From NCBI GenBank assembly GCA_937883885.1, contig CAKZXL010000301.1, positions 1 to 6,186 on the forward strand: a DNA stretch of 6,186 nucleotides, in the 5' to 3' direction. Source of the stretch: an uncultured Aquincola sp. GTDB lineage: Bacteria > Pseudomonadota > Gammaproteobacteria > Burkholderiales > Burkholderiaceae. Both the position numbers and the translations under genes were made by a program. The notes under the pieces are model-generated. The model was not told the origin of the DNA. It saw only the letters and a list, made by a program, of their open reading frames with translations, and did no database searches. Shown here piece after piece: positions 1 to 5,655 of this stretch (within the stretch, counting starts at the first letter, position 1; each line of letters opens with the position of its first letter).

Positions 1-229
1 CAGGCCGAATGTAAGACTGCAGCCCTGCCTCCTGCTTCACCATGCGAAGACGTCGATTGCTATCCGGGAGGCGCCCATGTAAGCGTTGCCCTAAAGCATA
101 GTTGATGGTCGTGCGCCCTTGCCGGGCTGGCCGGGGTGGACTTTCTCAAGACCAAGAGTTTTTGCGCATGGCGACTGTGCGTTTCGTCGACATACGACGC
201 TGGGTGTATCCGCGCCTGACCAGCGGGCA
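1..229. other. Leading stretch with no recognisable gene
   Basis: I see no convincing gene here. The forward frame starting at base 1 is open to a TGA at 103-105, and the next frame is open to a TAA at 80-82. Either could be the last residues of a gene that begins before the window, but neither short peptide resembles a family I know. A 60-codon reverse frame overlapping the Kbp leader has no ribosome binding site or recognisable sequence. The stretch probably contains the promoter of the gene at 277, but I could not pick a convincing -35/-10 pair. Confidence 0.4.
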
Positions 230-255
230 TGGCTGGTGCCTAACATCACCAGCCA
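219..255 (+). promoter_or_regulatory. Stem-loop(s) in the leader of the kbp-like gene
   Basis: TGGCTGGTG at 230-238 is the exact reverse complement of CACCAGCCA at 247-255, giving a 9-bp stem with an 8-base loop. It ends nine bases before the Shine-Dalgarno GAGGAG (265-270). An upstream ACCAGC at 219-224 can pair with the same GCTGGT (232-237), so the left arm of the main hairpin could be taken up by a competing 6-bp stem. No T-run follows, so this is not a normal intrinsic terminator. It could be a protein-binding site in DNA, or an RNA structure affecting translation or stability. The structure is seen directly; any regulatory role is inference. Confidence 0.4.
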
Positions 256-276
256 ATTAATCACGAGGAGCACCCC

Positions 277-801
277 ATGGGTCTGATGTCATTCATCAAG
301 GAAGCCGGCGAGAAGCTGTTCCACATCGGCGAAGCCAAGGCGGCAGCACCGGCCGCCGCACCCGCATCCGGCGCTGCACCGGCCGCACCTGCGGTCGATG
401 TGGCCGCACTGAACGAGAAGGCCGGCGCGGCCATCACCAACTACGTGAAGTCGCAGAACTTGCCCACCGACGGCATCGACATCAGGTTCGACGGCGCCAC
501 TGGCACGGTGACGGTCAGCGGCACCGTGCCCGACCAGACCACCAAGGAAAAGTTGTTGCTGTGCTGCGGCAACGTTCTATACGTGGCCGCCGTGAACGAC
601 ATGTTGGTGGTGGCGCAGGCCGCCGCGCCGGAATCGCAGTGGTACACCGTGGTGTCGGGCGACAACTTGTCCAAGATCGCCAAGCAGTTTTACGGCAACC
701 CTAACAAGTACCCCGTGATCTTCGAGGCCAACAAGCCGATGCTCACTCACCCCGACAAGATCTATCCTGGGCAGATGCTGCGCATCCCGCCCGCGGCCTG
801 A
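277..801 (+). CDS. kbp: Kbp/YgaU-type BON and LysM domain protein
   Basis: This 174-residue protein matches the Kbp (YgaU, formerly LysM) family. In E. coli Kbp is a small soluble potassium-binding protein linked to osmotic and envelope stress. The family signature is present: an N-terminal helix of the form MGLxSFIKEAGEKLF, a BON domain (about residues 42-113, with GTVTVSGTV as its core strands), and a LysM domain (about 121-171) from QWYTVVSGDNLSKIAKQFYG to IFEANKPML, then HPDKIYPGQMLRIP. It is longer than the roughly 149-residue E. coli protein because an Ala/Pro-rich linker (about residues 21-41) sits between the N-terminal helix and the BON domain. There is no signal peptide, as in the family. 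The start is supported by GAGGAG at 265-270, six bases upstream. An unusual Cys-Cys pair (residues 96-97) precedes the conserved Gly-Asn. The gene appears monocistronic, with 313 bases before the next start. Family assignment is firm; potassium binding is by homology. Confidence 0.92.
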   Translation: MGLMSFIKEAGEKLFHIGEAKAAAPAAAPASGAAPAAPAVDVAALNEKAGAAITNYVKSQNLPTDGIDIRFDGATGTVTVSGTVPDQTTKEKLLLCCGNVLYVAAVNDMLVVAQAAAPESQWYTVVSGDNLSKIAKQFYGNPNKYPVIFEANKPMLTHPDKIYPGQMLRIPPAA

Positions 802-1114
802 CGGACCTATCGGCCCAGGTCACACCGTTTCGCGGTCAAGCTGGGCTGATACGTCGGTCGCCGGGAGGGTAACTGAAGCGTCGCAGCGGGTGCCGGGTGA
901 TCTTCTGCATAACCATGCGCGATCGCGGCGCTGAGCGCGTTGCTAGCGCGCCATCGACCGCCAACACCGTGCGGTGATAGATAAATATCAATCAGTACGC
1001 TTCAATGCCGCACGTCTGAGCGAACTGACGCCACCAACCCCAAACGGCGCAGTGAAAGCACGGGCATCCCGATTGCTGAGCAGCCGGCTCACAATTTTGA
1101 GGGGATGAGTGCTT
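802..1114. other. Non-coding gap between kbp and katE
   Basis: This 313-base stretch has no supported gene. A reverse frame running across it into katE looks like a shadow of the catalase. Just after the kbp stop, GCCCAG (813-818) and CTGGGC (841-846) can pair around an inner ACCG/CGGT hairpin (824-836). With no T-run, this is a weak terminator candidate at best. A short GCGCG/CGCGC hairpin lies at 935-951. The most regular structure is the pair of palindromes at 965-990, described separately. The katE promoter must lie in this gap, but I cannot place it with confidence. Confidence 0.5.
965..990. promoter_or_regulatory. Two overlapping palindromes upstream of katE
   Basis: CACCG-TG-CGGTG (965-976) is a perfect 5-bp inverted repeat. 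It overlaps by two bases TGATA-N6-TATCA (975-990), another perfect 5-bp inverted repeat in a locally AT-rich patch. They lie about 125-150 bases upstream of the katE start, where a transcription-factor operator or the core promoter would be expected. The spacing does not fit the four-block ATAG/CTAT pattern of OxyR. No specific regulator can be named. The repeats are seen directly; operator function is inference. Confidence 0.3.
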
Positions 1115-3346
1115 ATGTCTGAAGGTCCGATCGAATCGCGTCGCCGTTTCTTGGCCACGGCCAGCGCGTCAACCGCTGGTGCCGCTGTGGCGCCGCTGCT
1201 GGCCGCTGGGCCCGTTGCAGCGCAAGCACTGCCTACCGGCAGCCAAGCGGCCCGTCCAGCCGACAAGGCTGCCGACTTGGCCTCTGAGACTACCGTCGAC
1301 GCCGGCCAGCAGCTCACCAGCAACCAGGGCCTGAAGATCGCGGACAACCAGAACACGCTGAAGGCCGGCGTGCGCGGCCCCAGCCTGCTGGAAGACCAGC
1401 TGTTCCGCGAGAAGATGACCGCGTTCGACCATGAGCGCATCCCCGAGCGGGTGGTGCATGCCCGCGGCGCCGCGGCGCACGGCTACTTCCAGGTCTATGA
1501 GCCGATGTCGCGCTGGACACGCGCCGGCTTCCTCAACGACCCGCGCGCCCGCACGCCGGTGTTCGTGCGCTTTTCCACCGTGGCCGGCTCGCGCGGCTCG
1601 GCCGACACCGCGCGCGATGTGCGCGGCTTCGCGGTGAAGTTCTACACCCAGGAGGGCAACTTCGACCTGGTGGGCAACAACATCCCGGTGTTCTTCATCC
1701 AGGACGCGATCAAGTTCCCGGACCTGGTGCATGCCGCCAAGCCCGAGGCCGACAAGGAGATTCCGCAAGCTTCCACCGCCCACGACACCTTCTGGGACTT
1801 CATCTCGCTGATGCCCGAGAGCACGCACATGATCATGTGGGTGATGTCGGACCGGGCCATTCCGCGCTCCTACCGGATGATGGAGGGCTTCGGGGTGCAC
1901 AGCTTCCGCTTCATCGACGCGCGCGGCACCAGCCGCTTCGTCAAGTTCCACTGGAAGCCGCTGAACAACGGCGTGCACGGCCTGGCCTGGGACGAAGCGC
2001 TGAAGCTCGGCGGCATGGACCCCGACTTCCACCGCCGCGACCTGGCCGACGCCATCGACGCCGGCGCCTTCCCCGAATGGGAGCTGGGCGTGCAGGTGGT
2101 GGAGGAAGCCGATGCCGAGCGCCTGGGCTTCGACCTGCTGGACGCCACCAAGATCATTCCTGAGGAGCTGGTGCCGGTGCGCCCCATCGGCAAGATGGTG
2201 CTCAACCGCAACCCGGACAACTACTTCGCCGAGACCGAGCAGGTGGCCTACCACGTGGGCAACCTGGTGCCGGGCATCGACGTCAGCGAAGACCCGCTGC
2301 TGCAGGGCCGCATGTTCTCGTACGTGGACACCCAGCTCACCCGGCTGGGCGGCCCCAACTTCCACGAGATCCCGATCAACCGCGCGGTGGTGCCGGTGCA
2401 CAACATGAACCGCGACGGCTTCCACCGCCAGACGATCAGCAAGGGCCGCATCAACTACGAGCCCAGCTCGATCGATGCGCCGCCGATCAAGGAGGTGCCG
2501 GCGGCGCAGGGCGGCTTCGCCAGCGCGGCGGTGCCGGTCAGCGGCACCAAGCTGCGCAAGCGCTCGGAGTCGTTCGGCGACCATTACTCGCAGGCCACGC
2601 TGTTCTGGCAGAGCCAGACGCCGGTGGAGCAGCAGCACATCGTCGAGGCGCTGCAGTTCGAGCTGGGCAAGGTGGCGGTGCCCGCGGTGCGACAGCGCAT
2701 GCTGGCCAACCTGGTAAACGTGGACACGGGCCTGGCCGCCCGCGTGGCCGAGGTGCTGGGCCAGCCGGTCCCGCCGGCCAGCCCGCGCACGCCGGCCCGG
2801 CGTTATGCGCCTTCGCCGGCACTGAGCATGATCCGGCGCAACAACCCGAAGTCCATCGCCGGCCGTCAAGTGGCCGTGCTGGCGGCGCCAGGCGTGGACG
2901 CTGCAGGGTTGGAAGCGATGAAGGCCGCGCTACTGAGCGCCGGTGCCAAGGTGAAGGTGCTGTCGACGCGGCTGGGCGCAGTGCGTGATGCCGCGGGCGG
3001 CAGCGTGCCGGTGGATCACCTGATCGTCACCATGCCCTCGGTGGTGTTCGATGCGGTGATGGTGCCCGGCGGTGCGGCGAGCGCGGCAGCACTTAAGGGC
3101 TCGGCAGATGCGGTGCACTTTGTGCGTGAGGCCTTCAAGCATGCCAAGCCGATTGCCGGCCTAGGCGAGGCCTCGGACTTCCTGAGCGCAGCCGGCGTGC
3201 TGCCGGCGCAGGCGCCGGGAACGCGGCGCCCGGGTATCACCCTCGGCGATGCAGCCAGTGCTGCGACGCTCGCCCCGGCCTTTATTGCCGACATCGCCGT
3301 GCACCGCCATTGGGACCGCGGCGGCAAGGACGTGGTCGCAGCGTGA
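1115..3346 (+). CDS. katE: Large-subunit (clade 2) catalase with Tat signal peptide
   Basis: Monofunctional heme catalase, converting 2 H2O2 to 2 H2O plus O2. At 743 residues it is the size of the HPII/KatE large-subunit class. Numbered from the ATG at 1115, the distal His is H115 (in ERVVHARG), the distal Asn is N188 (in LVGNNIP) and the proximal heme Tyr is Y403 (in RMFSYVDTQ). H380 lies 23 residues before that Tyr, the spacing of the HPII His392-Tyr415 pair that forms a covalent crosslink. The C-terminal flavodoxin/DJ-1-like domain (about 582-735) carries VMVPGG but has IAGLGEAS where class I glutamine amidotransferase relatives have a nucleophilic Cys, as expected for catalases. Residues 8-13 read SRRRFL, a twin-arginine motif, followed by an Ala-rich hydrophobic stretch and an A-Q-A cleavage site near residue 38, so export to the periplasm is likely. 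ATG 1115 is preferred over GTG 1109 because GAGGGG at 1099-1104 is ten bases from the ATG but only four from the GTG. A terminator follows the stop. Confidence 0.95.
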   Translation: MSEGPIESRRRFLATASASTAGAAVAPLLAAGPVAAQALPTGSQAARPADKAADLASETTVDAGQQLTSNQGLKIADNQNTLKAGVRGPSLLEDQLFREKMTAFDHERIPERVVHARGAAAHGYFQVYEPMSRWTRAGFLNDPRARTPVFVRFSTVAGSRGSADTARDVRGFAVKFYTQEGNFDLVGNNIPVFFIQDAIKFPDLVHAAKPEADKEIPQASTAHDTFWDFISLMPESTHMIMWVMSDRAIPRSYRMMEGFGVHSFRFIDARGTSRFVKFHWKPLNNGVHGLAWDEALKLGGMDPDFHRRDLADAIDAGAFPEWELGVQVVEEADAERLGFDLLDATKIIPEELVPVRPIGKMVLNRNPDNYFAETEQVAYHVGNLVPGIDVSEDPLLQGRMFSYVDTQLTRLGGPNFHEIPINRAVVPVHNMNRDGFHRQTISKGRINYEPSSIDAPPIKEVPAAQGGFASAAVPVSGTKLRKRSESFGDHYSQATLFWQSQTPVEQQHIVEALQFELGKVAVPAVRQRMLANLVNVDTGLAARVAEVLGQPVPPASPRTPARRYAPSPALSMIRRNNPKSIAGRQVAVLAAPGVDAAGLEAMKAALLSAGAKVKVLSTRLGAVRDAAGGSVPVDHLIVTMPSVVFDAVMVPGGAASAAALKGSADAVHFVREAFKHAKPIAGLGEASDFLSAAGVLPAQAPGTRRPGITLGDAASAATLAPAFIADIAVHRHWDRGGKDVVAA

Positions 3347-3350
3347 GCGC

Positions 3351-3398
3351 GTCAGCGACGCACTCCTTAAAGCTGCTGCGTCGCTGACAATTTCTTTT
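3351..3398 (+). terminator. Intrinsic terminator after katE
   Basis: GTCAGCGACGCA (3351-3362) and its exact reverse complement (3377-3388) form a perfect 12-bp GC-rich stem with a 14-base loop. It is followed directly by a T-rich tail (3389-3398). It starts four bases after the katE stop codon. This is a textbook Rho-independent terminator, although the long loop may make it leaky. It lies in the 88-base gap before the hemerythrin gene. Confidence 0.88.
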
Positions 3399-3406
3399 CC
3401 CAACCC

Positions 3407-3424
3407 GCTGCTCAGCAGCATTTT
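3407..3424 (+). promoter_or_regulatory. Small hairpin abutting the hemerythrin ribosome binding site
   Basis: GCTGC (3407-3411), TCA loop, GCAGC (3415-3419), then ATTTT (3420-3424), immediately before the Shine-Dalgarno GGAGA (3426-3430). The 5-bp stem is short. It could be a weak second terminator or a leader hairpin affecting translation of the next gene, or it could be chance. The pairing is seen directly; function is speculative. Confidence 0.2.
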
Positions 3425-3434
3425 CGGAGAAACC

Positions 3435-3980
3435 ATGGCCACCGCAAAAAAGGCAGCTGCAAAAAAGGTTTCGAAGCCGCGTTCGACGGCCAAGAAAGCA
3501 CTCGATGCCATTAAAGTGCTCACGCAGGACCACCGAGAGGTGAAGCTACTTTTCCAGGAGTATGAAGAACTGGTTGAACAGGAAGCGGATGCGGAAGAGC
3601 GTCAGTCGCTTGCGCTCCACATTTGCGCACTCCTGTCGGTTCATGCTCAAATCGAGGAGGAGATTTTTTATCCTGCTGTAAAGGCGGCAATCAAGGAAAC
3701 TGACCTCATTCATGAGGCCACTGTGGAGCATGCGTCGGCCAAGGATTTGATCGCTCAAATCGAGTCAGCCGAGACCCCTGACGAACTGTTCGACGCCAAA
3801 GTCAAAGTTCTTGGGGAATACGTCGAGCATCACGTCAAAGAAGAAGAAAGCGAGATGTTCCCCAAAGCGCGTCGCGCAAAGATTGACCTTGTCGACATGG
3901 TTGACCAGCTTCAAACCCGCAAGGGCGAACTGTTGACAGAAATGGGAATCGAGGATCTGGATCTGGAGCAAGCCACATAG
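3435..3980 (+). CDS. Hemerythrin-like HHE cation-binding domain protein
   Basis: This 181-residue protein belongs to the hemerythrin/HHE family, four-helix bundles that bind a di-iron centre and are used for O2, NO or redox sensing, or for handling reactive species. Likely metal ligands, in order, are H33 (QDHREV), H70 and E74 (HxxxE), H93 or H99, and H133 with E137 (HxxxE), covering about residues 22-145. The first 22 residues are rich in Lys and Ala (AKKAAAKK, then TAKKA), a basic tail that might bind DNA or acidic polymers. There is no signal peptide, so it is probably cytoplasmic. The start at 3435 is supported by GGAGA at 3426-3430 and by where the homology begins; longer in-frame versions would run into the katE 3' end. 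It lies 88 bases after katE on the same strand, separated by a terminator, so joint transcription would need readthrough. Base composition is lower in GC than in katE, suggesting separate acquisition. The true ligand and role are unknown. Confidence 0.9.
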   Translation: MATAKKAAAKKVSKPRSTAKKALDAIKVLTQDHREVKLLFQEYEELVEQEADAEERQSLALHICALLSVHAQIEEEIFYPAVKAAIKETDLIHEATVEHASAKDLIAQIESAETPDELFDAKVKVLGEYVEHHVKEEESEMFPKARRAKIDLVDMVDQLQTRKGELLTEMGIEDLDLEQAT

Positions 3981-4004
3981 GAATGTCCGGAAGGGGCGGT
4001 TTAA

Positions 4005-4047
4005 GCCGGATAAGCCCGCTGGGCTTATCCGGCATTCATTTTTGTTT
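4005..4047 (+). terminator. Intrinsic terminator after the hemerythrin gene
   Basis: GCCGGATAAGCCC (4005-4017) and its exact reverse complement (4021-4033) form a perfect 13-bp stem with a GCT loop, followed by a T-rich tract (4039-4047). It lies 24 bases after the stop codon. The minus strand has no matching T-run, so it mainly serves the plus-strand transcript, and it shields the convergent chemoreceptor remnant from readthrough. Confidence 0.92.
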
Positions 4048-4050
4048 CCG

Positions 4051-4330
4051 CTAGGCGTGCAGCATGAACCGTTTAACGATGCCGTTGAGCTTAGTGGCCT
4101 GAAGTTTTAGGCTTTCCGCCGCTGCGGCCCCCTCCTCCACCAGCGCGGCGTTTTGCTGCGTGACCGTGTCAAGCTTCGCCACTGCGCTGCCCACTTGTGT
4201 GATGCCGATGGGCTGCTCGCTGGCAGCGGTCGAGATCTCGCCGATGAGCTGGCTGACGCGGCGGGCCTGATCAACGATGTGGCTCATGCTGGTACCAGCA
4301 TCGCCGACAAGCCGGTTCCTGGCCTGGCTT
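4051..4330 (-). pseudogene. C-terminal remnant of a methyl-accepting chemotaxis protein
   Basis: The minus strand encodes the end of a chemoreceptor signalling domain. From the internal Met at 4287 it reads 78 residues including VSQLIGEISTAASEQ, then VTQQNAALVEEGAAAAESL and a short tail, the standard Proteobacteria MCP C-terminus with its methylation-helix pattern. Similarity continues upstream of that Met in the same frame (RLVGDAGTSM) to about 4330. It then stops making sense, and a TGA occurs at 4390-4392. The ligand-binding domain, membrane segments, HAMP domain and the hairpin tip that contacts CheA and CheW, several hundred residues in all, are missing. No plausible start or promoter remains. 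It is a 5'-truncated, non-functional fragment. Its lost end faces the DUF2252 gene. Confidence 0.85.
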
Positions 4331-4349
4331 TGTTCAGTTCGGCGTTTCG

Positions 4350-5567
4350 TTGTTCTGGAAGAGGGGCTGCCATAGAGAAGGTGGATCTCTCAAGATGGCA
4401 CGGTCAGCGCATGCCTATGTGCGAGGCAAACGGCCAAGTTTTATGAATGGCTGGACGCGAACCCCCGCAGCGCATTGCCGGAAGGTCCCTCCATATTGGA
4501 TCTGCGGCGATTGTCACGTTGGCAACCTCGGGCCGGTGGCAAACGCTGAAGGCGATGTGGAAATCCAAATTCGTGACTTTGATCAAACCGTTATCGGAAA
4601 CCCGGCCCACGACCTGATACGGCTTGGCTTGTCTTTGGCGATGGCAGTGCGGAGCTCAGACCTTCCAGGCGTTACCACCGCACTGATGATCGAACAGATG
4701 ATGGTGGGGTACAGCAAGGCGTTCCACCCCGTCGCCGAGCCTAATCGCAACGAGTCGCGGCCAGGGGTGGTTCATGTGGCGCTGAAGGAGGCCAGCCGGC
4801 GCACATGGCGCCATCTGGCTCAGGAACGTATACAGGGCAAGACAGTTCGCATTCCCCTTGGCCGTCGGTTTTGGCCCGTGACTTCGCAGGAGCGCTCGGA
4901 CATCGAAGCGTTGTTGCTGCAACCTGGTCTGCTGAGCCTGGCGACCCAACTTCGGCGTCGAGCCACCGATGCGCCTGTCGAGCTCTTGGATGTGGCGTAC
5001 TGGAAGAAGGGGTGCAGTTCTTTGGGCAAGCTCCGGTACGCCGCGCTGCTCGACGTCGGGGGCCGGGCCACACGAGGCCAGGACCTTTGCCTGTTAGACA
5101 TCAAGGAGGCTGTGAAAGCAGCCGCCCCCCGCTATGAGGACGCGGTCATGCCGCGTGAGTACGCGCAACGAGTGGTCGAAGGCGCTCGGCAACTGTCACC
5201 GCACTTGGGTGAACGCATGGTGTCGGCTCGCTTGGGTTCCAGCTCGGTGTTCGTCCGCGAGTTGTTGCCGGAAGATCTGAAGCTGGAGTTCGCGCACATC
5301 ACACCTGAAGAGTCGCGACGTGCCGCTCGTTACCTCGCACGCATCGTTGGGCGAGCGCACGCTCGGCAGTTGGACGATAGCGAACGACTTGCCTGGAAAC
5401 GAGAACTCAAGCGCCACCGCAGCCGACAGCTGGAGGCACCCTCGTGGCTGTGGAACAGCGTCGTCGACTTGGTGGGCACCCATGAGAAGGGCTACCTCGA
5501 TCACTGCAGACGGTTCGCCTTGGAGTCAGCGCGCAGGATCAGAGAGGTCAAGGCACAACCGGCCTGA
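4350..5567 (+). CDS. DUF2252 family protein, frame-scrambled near the N-terminus
   Basis: Protein of the DUF2252 family, whose function is not established. Numbered from the TTG at 4350 (405 residues), conserved blocks are KMARSAHAYVRG (15-26), WICGDCHVGNLGPV (50-63), IRDFDQTVIGNPAHDLIRLG (74-93), YWKKGCSSLGKLRY (217-230), LCLLDIKEA (246-254), QRVVEGARQLSPHLGERM (273-290), FVRELLPEDLKLE (301-313) and GRAHARQ (334-340). The GDxHxxN and DFD motifs resemble the catalytic and metal-binding loops of phosphotransferase or kinase folds. Residues 27-49 are read in the wrong frame: the +1-shifted frame there encodes AKFYEWLDANPRSALPEGP, which fits the family. The start is uncertain. ATG 4395 (390 residues) has AAGGTGG at 4378-4384, ten bases upstream; TTG 4350 would begin in or next to the chemoreceptor remnant. 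The family normally has sequence before KMARS, so the 5' end is probably lost. The sigma-54 paralog follows 88 bases downstream. The gene may be inactive. Confidence 0.85.
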   Translation: MFWKRGCHREGGSLKMARSAHAYVRGKRPSFMNGWTRTPAAHCRKVPPYWICGDCHVGNLGPVANAEGDVEIQIRDFDQTVIGNPAHDLIRLGLSLAMAVRSSDLPGVTTALMIEQMMVGYSKAFHPVAEPNRNESRPGVVHVALKEASRRTWRHLAQERIQGKTVRIPLGRRFWPVTSQERSDIEALLLQPGLLSLATQLRRRATDAPVELLDVAYWKKGCSSLGKLRYAALLDVGGRATRGQDLCLLDIKEAVKAAAPRYEDAVMPREYAQRVVEGARQLSPHLGERMVSARLGSSSVFVRELLPEDLKLEFAHITPEESRRAARYLARIVGRAHARQLDDSERLAWKRELKRHRSRQLEAPSWLWNSVVDLVGTHEKGYLDHCRRFALESARRIREVKAQPA

Positions 5568-5655
5568 ACAAGGCATCCGCCTCCTAGGGAGCCCGGGCAC
5601 ACCTACTGCTCACACGCGCTCGCGGCACGCGATGCCGGCAGGAGGAACGTCAAAC

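Noticed and set aside
106..122. Possible sigma-54 -24/-12 promoter (TGG, then TTGC) upstream of kbp
   Set aside because: The GG and GC dinucleotides are 12 bases apart rather than the required 10, and the TGGCAC element is poor.
977..990. OxyR-type site upstream of katE
   Set aside because: Only one ATAG-like block is present; the following CTAT/ATAG blocks at the required spacing are missing.
1169..2869. Long 566-codon open frame on the reverse strand of katE
   Set aside because: It is antisense to a clear catalase gene in high-GC DNA. Its translation is His/Arg/Ala-rich low-complexity sequence with no recognisable domain.
3446..3467. Two A AAA AAG heptamers in the hemerythrin start, in the frame of a classical -1 slippery site
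   Set aside because: They follow naturally from the repeated Ala-Lys-Lys codons. A -1 shift would end in a short non-conserved peptide, and I see no strong stimulatory stem downstream.
4005..4033. REP-like palindrome (GCCGGATAAG resembles enterobacterial REP arms)
   Set aside because: It occurs once, lies directly after a stop codon and is followed by a T-run, so an intrinsic terminator explains it better.
4153..4446. Forward 97-codon frame across the chemoreceptor remnant
   Set aside because: It is mostly antisense to the chemoreceptor tail and overlaps the DUF2252 start in another frame, with no family resemblance.
5320..5631. N-terminal extension of the sigma-54 paralog in frame back to 5320
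   Set aside because: It overlaps the conserved C-terminus of the DUF2252 gene, shows no sigma-54 similarity, and the good ribosome binding site at 5641-5647 sets the start at 5656.
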